Positions 15,464-24,656 of a stretch of 64,000 nucleotides of DNA are shown here, piece by piece; the stretch's first letter is position 1; each line of letters opens with the position of its first letter. Where the stretch lies: NCBI GenBank assembly GCA_964617585.1, contig CAZTXS010000003.1:1-64000 (forward strand). Reading direction: 5' to 3'. A program made the position numbers and the translations under genes. A model generated the notes under the pieces. It was given only the letters and a program-made list of their open reading frames with translations, did no database searches and had not been told where the DNA came from. This stretch comes from UMGS1601 sp964617585 (GTDB lineage: Bacteria > Bacillota > Clostridia > Oscillospirales > Ruminococcaceae).

Positions 15464-16261
15464 ATGAGCGAAAGACTGGATGTTGAATTAGTAAACAGAG
15501 GGCTGTCAAAGACTCGTTCAAAGGCGAAGAATATGATAAAAAGCTCTGTTGCTTTTGTCAATAATAAGGTTGTAACCAAACCGTCGTTTTCAGTTGAAAA
15601 GACTGATTTGATTGAAATCATCGGCAACGCCCTTAAATACGTCGGAAAAGGCGGATTAAAGCTTGAAAAAGCTGTTGCAGATTTCAAAATTGATTTAAAC
15701 AAAAAGGTTTGTGTTGATTTCGGAGCTTCAACAGGCGGATTCACAGACTGTCTGCTTCAGAACGGCGCCGGGTTTGTATATGCTGTCGACGTTGGAAAGA
15801 ACCAACTGGATAAAAGTCTGATAAATAATCCGAAGGTTATGAATATTGAAAATACTAATATCAAAAATGTTGATAAACTTACTTTTGACAAAGAAATTGA
15901 TTTTTGTACTGTTGATCTTTCTTTTATATCTTTGAATTATGCGATTCCTGTGGTTTATGAGGTTTTGTCAAATAATGGAGAAGCCGTAATGCTTATAAAA
16001 CCTCAGTTTGAAGCCGGTCCTGATAATCTTTCTAAAAAAGGAATTGTTAAAAGCAGAAAAGCTCATGTTACGGTACTGGAAAATTTAACCTTTAATATTC
16101 AAAGCATCGGGTTCAGCATTTTGAATATGTCCTTTTCGCCGATTAAGGGCGGGGAAGGGAATATTGAATATTTGATTTATGTAAAAAAGAGAGTAAATAA
16201 GTCGGATTTTTCTGCTGATTTGAAAAAATTAGTTGATACGGCTTTCGGAAGTTTAAAGTAA
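15464..16261 (+). CDS. tlyA: TlyA family rRNA 2'-O-methyltransferase
   Basis: A 265-residue protein with an N-terminal S4 RNA-binding domain (residues 1-60, RLDVELVNRGLSKTRSKAKNMI) and a FtsJ-like SAM methyltransferase domain (VCVDFGASTGGFTDCLLQNG, VDLSFISL, MLIKPQFEAG). In mycobacteria TlyA methylates 16S and 23S rRNA at cytidine 2'-OH. It begins 2 bases after dxs, the order seen in Bacillus yqxC. Confidence 0.92.
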   Translation: MSERLDVELVNRGLSKTRSKAKNMIKSSVAFVNNKVVTKPSFSVEKTDLIEIIGNALKYVGKGGLKLEKAVADFKIDLNKKVCVDFGASTGGFTDCLLQNGAGFVYAVDVGKNQLDKSLINNPKVMNIENTNIKNVDKLTFDKEIDFCTVDLSFISLNYAIPVVYEVLSNNGEAVMLIKPQFEAGPDNLSKKGIVKSRKAHVTVLENLTFNIQSIGFSILNMSFSPIKGGEGNIEYLIYVKKRVNKSDFSADLKKLVDTAFGSLK

Positions 16262-16271
16262 GGAGGAAAAA

Positions 16272-17162
16272 TTGTTGAATATTTTCATTTCACCTAATTT
16301 AAACAAGGACAACAGCGAAAGATATACCAGAGAAGCAATCAAATTGCTTAAAAATCATAACGCAGAATTATCTGTTTCCGACAAATATAAAGCTGTTTTT
16401 TCCGAACTGGATTTTATCCGCTTTTCTGATGAAGAGGATTTGATTTCTCAGTGTGATATAATTCTTGCCGTAGGAGGAGACGGAACAATTCTCAAAACGG
16501 CTTATAAGGCTTCAAAATATGAAAAGCCTATACTGGGGCTTAACTGCGGCAGACTCGGATTTATGTGTATGCTTGAACATGATGAGCTTGAGCTTTTAAA
16601 CAATCTTTTTATCGGGGACTATGAAATTCAAAAAAGAATAATGCTGGACGGTGAAATAATAAAAAAGAACGGTAAAACTAAAGCTTTCAGAGCGCTTAAC
16701 GATATTGTTGTGTCTAAACCTCCACACAGCAAGATTTCTGATTTTGAGATTTCAAAATCGGGCAAAATCGTTTCTTCAATAAGGGCGGACGGACTGATAT
16801 TTTCCACACCTACCGGCGCAACCGCATATTCGCTTTCCGCCGGAGGACCTATTATCGAGCCTGATATGGAATGTATAGAGTTTACGCCGATTTGTCCTCA
16901 TTCTTTGCTTTCAAGAACGCTTATTTTTTCAAGGTCGTCTAAGCTTTCGGTTAAGTTCTATACAAATTCAGGAGAACGCTTCGGACTCTCTGTCGACGGC
17001 GTGACCGAGGATGATATTTCATCTGAAGATATTCTGAACATTACTGCTTCTGAAAAATATATAAAGCTCATCGATATTAAAGGCGGAAGCTTTTTTGACT
17101 CGGTTAATTCAAAGCTTATGAGGCCTCTTAAAGCTGTTATGGAGGATAACGATAATGTCTAA
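16272..17162 (+). CDS. nadK: NAD kinase
   Basis: A 296-residue NAD kinase with the GGDGT loop (68-72), NCGRLGFM, SSIRADGLIFSTPTGATAYS and SAGGPI segments. It phosphorylates NAD+ to NADP+ in the cytosol. The start is one of two tandem TTG codons (16,272 or 16,275); AGGAGG at 16,261-16,266 is 5 or 8 bases away. The 3' end overlaps argR by eight bases. Confidence 0.94.
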   Translation: MLNIFISPNLNKDNSERYTREAIKLLKNHNAELSVSDKYKAVFSELDFIRFSDEEDLISQCDIILAVGGDGTILKTAYKASKYEKPILGLNCGRLGFMCMLEHDELELLNNLFIGDYEIQKRIMLDGEIIKKNGKTKAFRALNDIVVSKPPHSKISDFEISKSGKIVSSIRADGLIFSTPTGATAYSLSAGGPIIEPDMECIEFTPICPHSLLSRTLIFSRSSKLSVKFYTNSGERFGLSVDGVTEDDISSEDILNITASEKYIKLIDIKGGSFFDSVNSKLMRPLKAVMEDNDNV

Positions 17163-17616
17163 GATTATGAGGCAAAAAGCCATTATAAACATTATTACAA
17201 CTGAAAATGTTTCCACTCAGCAGGAATTAAAAGAAAAGCTCAGTGAAAACGGATTTGAAGCGACTCAGGCGACAATTTCAAGGGACATAAAAGAATTGTC
17301 GTTAATTAAAACCGTTTCAATAGACGGAGTGTATAAATATGATATTCCCAACAGCATAAAAGATAAAGGTAAAAGCCCCGGAGAGCTGTTGATAAGCATT
17401 TTTAATGAAGCGGTCATTTCGGTTAATTTTGCCGGAAATATAGTGGTTATAAAATGTCATACGGGAATGGCTCAGGCAGTGTGCGCTAAGCTGGATTCGG
17501 CAAATTTCGATTCGATTGTCGGCACTTTAGCCGGTGACGATACTATTTTTGTCGTACTTAAAAGTGAATCTTTTGCTATTGAATTTACCGGGGTTTTGAA
17601 TAAATTTTTAAGCTAA
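17155..17616 (+). CDS. argR: Arginine repressor ArgR/AhrC
   Basis: A 153-residue ArgR: an N-terminal winged helix (STQQELKEKLSENGF, ATISRDIKELSLIKT) and a C-terminal arginine-binding and hexamerisation domain with the GTLAGDDTIFVV motif. It represses arginine biosynthesis and activates catabolism. Its place between nadK and recN is conserved in Firmicutes and does not mean arginine control of neighbours. GGAGGATAACGATA lies before the ATG. Confidence 0.95.
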   Translation: MSKIMRQKAIINIITTENVSTQQELKEKLSENGFEATQATISRDIKELSLIKTVSIDGVYKYDIPNSIKDKGKSPGELLISIFNEAVISVNFAGNIVVIKCHTGMAQAVCAKLDSANFDSIVGTLAGDDTIFVVLKSESFAIEFTGVLNKFLS

Positions 17617-17653
17617 ATAGTTATACTATACAGACGAAAGGAGGGTATAAGAG

Positions 17654-19318
17654 ATGCTGACAGAATTATATATTGAGAATCTTGCGGTTATTGAAAAAGC
17701 AGCTATAACGTTCGGAGAAAAGCTTAATGTGTTTACCGGGGAAACCGGAGCCGGCAAATCGATTTTAATTAACGGAATAAACGCAATATTAGGTCAGCGT
17801 ATAACTAAAGACATAGTGCGTACGGGAACAAAAAAAGCTGTCATTTCAGCGGTTTTTAACAACGTTCCCGAAAAAATTTTTCATATGCTTTATGAACTCG
17901 GAATAGATAACGATGACGATATTCTTATAATTTCTAGAGAAATTTCTGCAGACGGCGGAAGTATTGCACGTGTAAATTCACGTCCTGTAAATTTATCAGT
18001 TTTAAAAGAAATAGGCTCTTACTTAGTCAATGTCCACGGACAGCATGACAGTCAGATTCTTTTATCTCCTCATAAGCACATGGAGATTCTTGATTCCTAC
18101 GGTAATCTTGAAAGCGATGTAGAAAGCTACAGAAAGTCTTTCAGAGAGCTTCAGGCTGTTTCCAAACAGATAAAAAACGTAACGCTTAATCAACAGAATA
18201 AGGTTGACAGGATTGCTTACCTCAAAGAAGTTATAGAAGAAATCTCCTCATTGGATTTGAAAGAAAAAGAGGATGAAGAAATTGAAGATGAATTTACTCT
18301 TTCAAATAACGCTGTAGAAGTAAGATCGGCTGTCAGCGAAGTTATAAATCTTATTGAAAGCGATAACGGCATAAGCGGAAGTCTGTTTGGTTCAACAGAT
18401 ATTCTAGAAAACTATTCTGATATTTTTTCGGATTTAGAACCACTGATTGATCGGTTAAAATCTGCAAAAATTGAAATAGACGATATATGCGCAGAGCTGA
18501 ATCATCTGACATCAAGGCTTGAGGTCGATCCCGAAAGATACTCTTATATCTCCGACCGAAACGACAGTATTATCAAAATAAAGAAGAAATACGGTCCCGA
18601 GCTGAGCGACGTAATGAAAGCTCTGGATGAATCGGTTAAAGAGCTTGAAATACTTACAGGAAACGAAAACAACCTTGACGCTCTGAAAGAAAAAAGAGAA
18701 ACGCTTTTGGAGAAAGTTTCAAGAAAAGCTAAGGATTTATCTCAAAAACGCAGAGAAGTTGGAAATAGATTTATAAAAGAAGTCATATCAGAGCTTGAAT
18801 TTTTAAATATGCCTAATGTTAAGCTAAAGATTTCCAATATTATAGGGAAGCTGACTTTTAACGGTATGGATAACATCGAATTTTTGATTTCTGCAAATTT
18901 AGGGGAAGAGGCAAAGCCTATAGCAAAAATTGCTTCAGGAGGAGAGCTTTCACGAATAATGCTTGCGCTTAAAAGCGTTATTGCTGAAAAGGATAACACT
19001 CCCACAATGATATTTGATGAAATTGATACCGGGGTCAGCGGACGTGCGGCTCAGAAAATAGGCGTTAAGCTGCGTGAAATCTCCAGAAACCGTCAGGTTA
19101 TTTGCGTTACTCATCTTGCGCAGATAGCAGTGAACGGAGATACGCATTTTCTCATTGAAAAGAAAACGGAAAATGAAAAAACAAAGGCAACTGTCTGCGA
19201 GCTTGACACATTAGATGAAAGGAAGAAAGAAATTGCGAGAATTATCAGCGGGAATAATGCGTCTGCCGCTTCTCTTACCAGTGCGGAGGAAATGTTAAAC
19301 AGTATACATCAGAAATAG
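17654..19318 (+). CDS. recN: DNA repair protein RecN
   Basis: A 554-residue SMC-like ATPase. Walker A GETGAGKS (29-36) and the DVHGQHDSQ-type segment (VNVHGQHDSQILL) are N-terminal, long coiled coils fill the middle, and the signature ASGGELSRIMLALK, Walker B MIFDEIDTGVSG and VTHLAQIA are C-terminal. RecN acts early at DNA double-strand breaks. AGGAGG precedes the ATG. A strong terminator follows, ending this long operon. Confidence 0.96.
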   Translation: MLTELYIENLAVIEKAAITFGEKLNVFTGETGAGKSILINGINAILGQRITKDIVRTGTKKAVISAVFNNVPEKIFHMLYELGIDNDDDILIISREISADGGSIARVNSRPVNLSVLKEIGSYLVNVHGQHDSQILLSPHKHMEILDSYGNLESDVESYRKSFRELQAVSKQIKNVTLNQQNKVDRIAYLKEVIEEISSLDLKEKEDEEIEDEFTLSNNAVEVRSAVSEVINLIESDNGISGSLFGSTDILENYSDIFSDLEPLIDRLKSAKIEIDDICAELNHLTSRLEVDPERYSYISDRNDSIIKIKKKYGPELSDVMKALDESVKELEILTGNENNLDALKEKRETLLEKVSRKAKDLSQKRREVGNRFIKEVISELEFLNMPNVKLKISNIIGKLTFNGMDNIEFLISANLGEEAKPIAKIASGGELSRIMLALKSVIAEKDNTPTMIFDEIDTGVSGRAAQKIGVKLREISRNRQVICVTHLAQIAVNGDTHFLIEKKTENEKTKATVCELDTLDERKKEIARIISGNNASAASLTSAEEMLNSIHQK

Positions 19319-19322
19319 TCCG

Positions 19323-19357
19323 AAAAACCGACAGACTTTAAGCTTGTCGGTTTTTTT
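19323..19357 (+). terminator. Intrinsic terminator after recN
   Basis: AAAAACCGACA (19,323-19,333) pairs with TGTCGGTTTTT (19,345-19,355), followed by more T. Confidence 0.9.
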
Positions 19358-19363
19358 GCTTAT

Positions 19364-19392
19364 TTGACTTTTTTCGTGCAAAATGATATAAT
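19364..19392 (+). promoter_or_regulatory. Promoter of the thyX operon
   Basis: TTGACT (19,364-19,369), 17-base spacer, TATAAT (19,387-19,392), 63 bases before thyX and directly after the recN terminator. Confidence 0.8.
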
Positions 19393-19455
19393 TAACTGAC
19401 TTTAAATATAATGATAAAAGCTATGAAATTTTAGCTTATCGGAAAGGGCTGTTAT

Positions 19456-20226
19456 ATGAAAGTAACACTTTTAACGCATACTCCCGAACCTGAAAAAACA
19501 ATAGCTGCCGCTGCCAAGCTTTGTTATGCCAGCTCGGATATTGATACGCTTCTCGACGGATTGACCGATGAAAAAACTGAAAGCTTTTTGAATATGCTTT
19601 CCGATTTGGGGCATGAAAGCCCTATTGAGCATATATCATTTACATTTGGAATTGAAGGTGTTTCACGTGCGCTTTTAGCGCAAATTACAAGACACAGGAT
19701 AGCTTCTTTCTCTGTTCAGAGTCAAAGATATGTTGAAGAAAAAAATTATGAGTTTGTTACTCCGCCTGAAATTATGGCTGTTCCTGAAGCTTTAGAGGAG
19801 TTTAACAATCAAATGGATTGCGCTATCACAAGCTACAATAAGCTTGCCGATATTCTCAAAGATAAGCATTATAAGACTTTTATCTCTCAGGGTATTGACG
19901 AAAAAGAGGCTAGAAAGAAAGCTCAGAAAAAGGCGATAGAGGACGCCAGATTCGTTCTTCCTAACGCCTGCGATACAAAAATGATTATTACAATGAACGC
20001 AAGAAGTCTGCTTAACTTTTTTAAGCTGAGATGTTGCTCCAGGGCGCAATGGGAGATAAAGGCTCTTGCCGATGAAATGCTTAAGCTATGCTATCGGGCT
20101 GCTCCTACTATATTTAAGAATGCAGGGCCGGGTTGCGTTAGGGGAAAATGCGCCGAGGGGAAAATGACCTGCGGAAGAATGAAGGAAATTCAGCAGTATT
20201 ATAAGGAGTTAAAAAATGCAGAATAA
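19456..20226 (+). CDS. thyX: FAD-dependent thymidylate synthase ThyX
   Basis: A 256-residue flavoprotein that makes dTMP from dUMP using methylene-THF and NAD(P)H. The ThyX signature RHR at 79-81 with S84 and QSQRY (88-92) is intact, as is the upstream HESPIEH. The C-terminal part has several cysteines (GPGCVRGKCAEGKMTCG) not typical of the shortest ThyX proteins but seen in clostridial ones. It overlaps tmk by eleven bases, which couples dTMP synthesis to the next phosphorylation step. Confidence 0.95.
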   Translation: MKVTLLTHTPEPEKTIAAAAKLCYASSDIDTLLDGLTDEKTESFLNMLSDLGHESPIEHISFTFGIEGVSRALLAQITRHRIASFSVQSQRYVEEKNYEFVTPPEIMAVPEALEEFNNQMDCAITSYNKLADILKDKHYKTFISQGIDEKEARKKAQKKAIEDARFVLPNACDTKMIITMNARSLLNFFKLRCCSRAQWEIKALADEMLKLCYRAAPTIFKNAGPGCVRGKCAEGKMTCGRMKEIQQYYKELKNAE

Positions 20227-20887
20227 ATCTAAGCTTGTTGTTATTGAAGGATTGGACGGAAGCGGAAAATCTACTCAGTTTGAAATAATAAGCAGTATTT
20301 TTGCACAAAATAATATTCCTTATAAGGCTATCAGCTTTCCCAATTATGATGAGCCGTCGTCATCGTTGATTAAAATGTATTTAAACGGTGAATTTTCAAA
20401 AAACGCTAATGACGTTAATGCGTATGCGGCTTCAAGCTTTTATGCGGTAGATCGTTATGCGAGTTTCAAGCTGTACTGGGAGGATTCATATAAAAACGGC
20501 GACTTTATTCTTGCCGGCAGATACGTTACGTCTAATGCAATTTATCAGATGGTGAAATGCGACAGAAGCGATTGGGAAAACTATCTTGAATGGCTTTCTG
20601 ATTATGAATACAATAAGCTTGGACTTCCGGAACCTGATTTAGTTATTTTTCTTGATATGCCTGTTGAGGTTTCTCAGCAGCTTATGACAGAAAGATATAA
20701 CGGTGATGAAAGCAAAAAAGATATTCATGAAACAGATATAGAGTTTTTAAAAAATTGCCGTGAAGCCGCCTTGTATACTGCAAATAAACAGGACTGGAAA
20801 ATTATCAGCTGCAGCGATGGGAAATCTCCGTTTTCGGTTGAAGCTATTACAGATTTAATTATGTCGGAAATTAGGAATCTGAAATAA
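20216..20887 (+). CDS. tmk: Thymidylate kinase
   Basis: A 223-residue P-loop kinase: EGLDGSGKST at 11-20, DRYASFKLYW and LAGRYVTSN in the substrate region, and PDLVIFLDMPVEVSQ. It phosphorylates dTMP to dTDP. The pairing with the overlapping thyX gene supports the call over other nucleoside monophosphate kinases. AAGGAGTTAAAA provides the ribosome site inside thyX. Confidence 0.93.
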   Translation: MQNKSKLVVIEGLDGSGKSTQFEIISSIFAQNNIPYKAISFPNYDEPSSSLIKMYLNGEFSKNANDVNAYAASSFYAVDRYASFKLYWEDSYKNGDFILAGRYVTSNAIYQMVKCDRSDWENYLEWLSDYEYNKLGLPEPDLVIFLDMPVEVSQQLMTERYNGDESKKDIHETDIEFLKNCREAALYTANKQDWKIISCSDGKSPFSVEAITDLIMSEIRNLK

Positions 20888-20908
20888 GTTTTTGAAAAGA
20901 AGGATACA

Positions 20909-21802
20909 ATGTTTGATTTCAGAGAAATTGAATTAAGCGATAAGCCATGGATAGACGAGCTTTTAGCTAAATCTGATTTTATGGGCTGTGAATATTCGTT
21001 TGCCAATAATGTTGCATGGAGGAGGCTTAATAATTCGATTATATCCAGATATAAGGACTTCTATTTAATTTCTACTGAGGATAATGATAATATTTACCTG
21101 ACTTATCCGGCAGGCGAGGGAAACATTTTAGAGCTTCTGAATTTGTTTAATGGTTATTGCCGGGGAAAAGGTAAAACATTTGTTTTATCATCGGTTTCCC
21201 TAAGTAATTTATATTATTTAAAAGAGCATATCGGTGATAAAATTGAAACAGTGAAATCAAATCCTGATTATTTCGATTATATTTATTATGCCGAGGAACT
21301 GATTAATCTTAAGGGTAAGAAATATCATTCAAAGAGAAATCATATAAGCAATTTTAAAAAGCAACCGTGGGAATATAAACCGCTTACCTGCGATTTATTT
21401 GACGACTGTATTGAGTTTATTACCGAAACTTACAATAATAAAGATAATTTTGATAGTTATTCCGCAGTGGTTGAGCAGTTTGCTGTTAATACGTTTTTCA
21501 ATAACTTTGAGTATATGAATCTTGTAGGCGGTGTATTATATCAAAACGAGAGAATAGTCGGAGTGACTATCGGCGAAAAGATTAATTCTAACACCTTGGT
21601 TGTTCACGTTGAAAAGGCGTCCGGCAGTATTAACGGCGCTTATCCTACTATATGCAACGAATTTGCAAAGGCAAACGCCGCAAATTTAAAATATATAAAC
21701 AGGGAAGAGGATTTGGGAATTGAAGGCTTGCGCAAATCCAAGCGTTCGTACAATCCGTGCTTTCTTTTGGAAAAGAATACTGTTATCTTTAAAAAAGACT
21801 GA
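20909..21802 (+). CDS. DUF2156 domain protein (phosphatidylglycerol lysyltransferase-like GNAT fold)
   Basis: A 297-residue soluble protein of the DUF2156 family, a double GNAT-like fold shared with the catalytic part of MprF. Family features include CEYSFANNVAWRRL near the start, DYIYYAEELINLKGKKYHSKRNHISNFKK in the middle and EDLGIEGLRKSKRSYNPCFLLEK at the end. There are no membrane helices, so it is not a full MprF flippase. The donor and acceptor are unknown. It lies 21 bases after tmk and shares its transcript. Confidence 0.85.
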   Translation: MFDFREIELSDKPWIDELLAKSDFMGCEYSFANNVAWRRLNNSIISRYKDFYLISTEDNDNIYLTYPAGEGNILELLNLFNGYCRGKGKTFVLSSVSLSNLYYLKEHIGDKIETVKSNPDYFDYIYYAEELINLKGKKYHSKRNHISNFKKQPWEYKPLTCDLFDDCIEFITETYNNKDNFDSYSAVVEQFAVNTFFNNFEYMNLVGGVLYQNERIVGVTIGEKINSNTLVVHVEKASGSINGAYPTICNEFAKANAANLKYINREEDLGIEGLRKSKRSYNPCFLLEKNTVIFKKD

Positions 21803-21831
21803 TTTTAAGCTTTTCAGAAAGGATTATTTTT

Positions 21832-22374
21832 ATGGTTTATGTTTTTTTAGCAAACGGTTTTGAAGAGATTGAAGCTTTAGCCCCGGTTGATATCCTAAGA
21901 CGAGCCGACGTCAATGTCAAAACTGTGGGAATTGATTCAAACATCATACGGGGATCGCATAATATTCCCGTAATAACCGATTTGGATTCAAATGAAATTG
22001 AGTTAAATGATGATTTGGAAATGATAGTTCTTCCGGGAGGTATGCCGGGCACGATTAACTTGGAAAGCAATGAAAAGCTTCAAAGTGCGATAGATTTTTG
22101 CGTTGACAACGGTAAATATATATCTGCAATATGCGCAGCTCCCTCTATTCTGGGTCATAAAAGCATTTTAGACGGGAAGTCAGCCACTTGTTTTCCCGGA
22201 TTTGAAAAGGAACTCGGAAAAGCTGAATATACAGGCGATTTAGTTGTAAACGACGGAAAAATCACTACAGCCAAGGGAGCCGGAGCGGCTGTGAAATTCG
22301 GACTTAAGTTAGTAGAGCTGCTTGTATCCAAGGATAAAGCCGACTCGCTTGAGGCGTCGCTGCAATGCAAATAG
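21832..22374 (+). CDS. DJ-1/PfpI family protein
   Basis: A 180-residue DJ-1 superfamily protein. The nucleophile elbow reads ISAICAAPSILG with the cysteine at about 102 and an upstream glutamate (NGFEEIEALAP); the GGMPG loop is present. DJ-1/YajL proteins protect against glyoxal and oxidative damage, though the true activity is debated. It overlaps the next gene by ten bases. Confidence 0.92.
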   Translation: MVYVFLANGFEEIEALAPVDILRRADVNVKTVGIDSNIIRGSHNIPVITDLDSNEIELNDDLEMIVLPGGMPGTINLESNEKLQSAIDFCVDNGKYISAICAAPSILGHKSILDGKSATCFPGFEKELGKAEYTGDLVVNDGKITTAKGAGAAVKFGLKLVELLVSKDKADSLEASLQCK

Positions 22375-22958
22375 GCAACATAAAAGAGCAAAAAAACGCA
22401 CTCAGAAAAAGAATTTTGAAAAGTCGAAGAGAGCTAAGCGTTTTTGACAGGGATTCAAAAAGCTCAAACATTTGTAAACGACTGATTTTAACTGATGAAA
22501 TCAACCGTGCAAAAAACGTCTGTACTTATATTTCTAAAAAAGGTGAAGTCAGCACAGACTTTTTGATAAACGAGCTTTTTAATTTTAATAAAGCTGTTTA
22601 TGCTCCTGTAAGCTGTTTGGAAAGTAATAAAATGTCTTTTTATCGTATAAATTCTTCAGAAGATTTGAAGTCCGGAGCATTTTCCGTATTGGAGCCTGTT
22701 TTGCGGTCTGAAAAATACGAAAAAAGCGATAAAAACGATATTTGTATAGTTCCTGCTCTCAGCTTTGACAGACAGGGATTTAGACTGGGATACGGGAAAG
22801 GTTATTACGACAGGTTTTTGAAAGATTTTGACGGAATTAAAATCGGATTGTGTTTTGATGAATTTGTTACAGAAACTCTTCCAAAATATGAAACTGATAT
22901 AGCAGTTGACATGATTATTACCGAAACAGAAAAATTTTATGTAAAGGCGGGAAGTTAA
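22365..22958 (+). CDS. 5-formyltetrahydrofolate cyclo-ligase
   Basis: A 197-residue MTHFS-family enzyme: KNALRKRILKSRREL at the start, IVPALSFDRQGFRLGYGKGYYDRFL with the ATP-binding glycine loop, and GLCFDEFV. It turns 5-formyl-THF into 5,10-methenyl-THF, feeding the folate pool used by ThyX encoded 3 kb upstream. It begins inside the end of the DJ-1 gene. Confidence 0.93.
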   Translation: MQIGNIKEQKNALRKRILKSRRELSVFDRDSKSSNICKRLILTDEINRAKNVCTYISKKGEVSTDFLINELFNFNKAVYAPVSCLESNKMSFYRINSSEDLKSGAFSVLEPVLRSEKYEKSDKNDICIVPALSFDRQGFRLGYGKGYYDRFLKDFDGIKIGLCFDEFVTETLPKYETDIAVDMIITETEKFYVKAGS

Positions 22959-22959
22959 A

Positions 22960-24633
22960 ATGGATGAAAAAGAGAAAAAACTCGAACACACAAACGACAG
23001 CCGTGATGAGTTCGATATTGATTCTCAGCTTAATGATTTTTTGAATGAAAGTCTGAAAGCTTCTGAGGAGCTTAATTCTGTTGTGGGTGAAGATAAAAGT
23101 AAAAACGTTGTCGCTTCGGCTGACGTTACTCTAACTAATCTTGAAATCAGAAAGCTTGCGGCAAAAGCCAAAAGCGAGGATGACAATAATATACATACCG
23201 AAGAAGATGAAGCTAAAACGAATAATACTCATGTAATTTCCAAAGAAGATATTATATCTTCATATGAAGATGATTTAAAGCTAAGCGTTGACAAGGCTCT
23301 TGTCGATGATGCCTCAGAGCCTGTAAGTCATGAGGAAAACGTTTCGGATAGTATTACTGAGGAAAAACATGATGACGCTTCAACATCTTTATCCGTTGAT
23401 AACAGCGATGCTAAGCCGTATAGTGTAAACAGTTCTAAAGGCAAATTTAATATAAATATAGATTATTCAAAAAGTGAATTCACAGAGCCTAAGCATAGTT
23501 CTAAGGAGTTAAACAACAAAGCTAAAAAAGGCAGCAAGAAAAAAAAGAAAAAGGTTGAAGTTAATAATTCTATTTTTACAGGACTTATAGTTACTGTAGT
23601 AGTTTTAGTTATATCTGTTTCTATTGCTTTTTTCGGTATATCTTTAGGTCTTGAATATCTTGGCGTAAATAAAAGCGATTCGGTAATTAAGCTAAATATA
23701 AAAGAGGGTTCTAACACTAATGAAATCGCTCAGCAGCTTGAGGACGCAGGAATTATTGATAATAAGTTTCTGTTTAAGGTTATTGTTAATCTGAAAAATG
23801 CAGGTTCTTTGATGAAACCGGGTGATATTGAACTTAAGCCAAGCTCTTCATACGCTGATAAAATCGACGCTCTTATGGAACAAAGACAGTCTTTTGAAAC
23901 TGTTTCTGTTGTTTTCCCTGAGGGAACTGATCTTTTGAGCGCCGCTAAGCTTTTAGAAGAAAAAGGCGTCATATCAAATTATCAGGAGCTTATATATACC
24001 TTCAATCATGAAAAGTTCGGTTATGATTATGAAAGCGTTATAGATGACTCAGACAATAAATTTTATGCTATGGAAGGCTATTTTTATCCTGACACTTATG
24101 ATTTTTATATCGACGACTCATGTTATAACGTTGTTAAAAAGGTAAGAGAGCATTTTAATTCAAAGTTTACTTCTGCAATGAAAGAAACAATGCAGAAAAA
24201 CGGCATGACAATGGATCAGGTTATGACATTGGCTTCTATCGTCCAGGCGGAGGCAGGCTCTGCAGAAGATATGCCGAAGGTTGCTTCTGTTTTCCTGAAC
24301 CGACTGAACAATTCTGCTGATTTCCCAAGACTTGAATCCGACGCAACAGACGATTATTATAATAATGTAATCAAGGTCGAAGCTAAGAATTCTAAGGCGT
24401 ATACTGAAAGTGAAATTGAAGCTTTTAAAGATATATATGACACCTATGTTGCAAACGGCTTGCCGGCAGGACCGATATGCAATCCCGGTATTGAAGCAAT
24501 CAATGCAGTGCTGAATCCAGCAGAAACAGATTATTTATACTTCTGTTCAAACTTAAAGACGAAAAAGACGTATTTTGCAAAGACTCTTGCCAAGCATAAG
24601 AAGAATCTAAAAAAAGCGGGATTAACAGACTGA
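22960..24633 (+). CDS. mltG: Endolytic transglycosylase MltG
   Basis: A 557-residue protein. About 200 N-terminal residues are charged, low-complexity and cytoplasmic, ending in a lysine-rich stretch (KAKKGSKKKKKKVEV). One membrane helix follows (residues about 206-232), then the LysM-like segment (IKEGSNTNEIAQQLEDAGII) and the YceG/MltG catalytic domain with ASIVQAEAGSAEDMPKVASVFLNRL holding the catalytic glutamate, and ending GPICNPGIEAINAVLNPA. It cleaves nascent glycan strands. The long cytoplasmic part is unlike the short tail of E. coli MltG. Confidence 0.93.
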   Translation: MDEKEKKLEHTNDSRDEFDIDSQLNDFLNESLKASEELNSVVGEDKSKNVVASADVTLTNLEIRKLAAKAKSEDDNNIHTEEDEAKTNNTHVISKEDIISSYEDDLKLSVDKALVDDASEPVSHEENVSDSITEEKHDDASTSLSVDNSDAKPYSVNSSKGKFNINIDYSKSEFTEPKHSSKELNNKAKKGSKKKKKKVEVNNSIFTGLIVTVVVLVISVSIAFFGISLGLEYLGVNKSDSVIKLNIKEGSNTNEIAQQLEDAGIIDNKFLFKVIVNLKNAGSLMKPGDIELKPSSSYADKIDALMEQRQSFETVSVVFPEGTDLLSAAKLLEEKGVISNYQELIYTFNHEKFGYDYESVIDDSDNKFYAMEGYFYPDTYDFYIDDSCYNVVKKVREHFNSKFTSAMKETMQKNGMTMDQVMTLASIVQAEAGSAEDMPKVASVFLNRLNNSADFPRLESDATDDYYNNVIKVEAKNSKAYTESEIEAFKDIYDTYVANGLPAGPICNPGIEAINAVLNPAETDYLYFCSNLKTKKTYFAKTLAKHKKNLKKAGLTD

Positions 24634-24656
24634 TTTTACGGAGGTAAATTTCCGAA

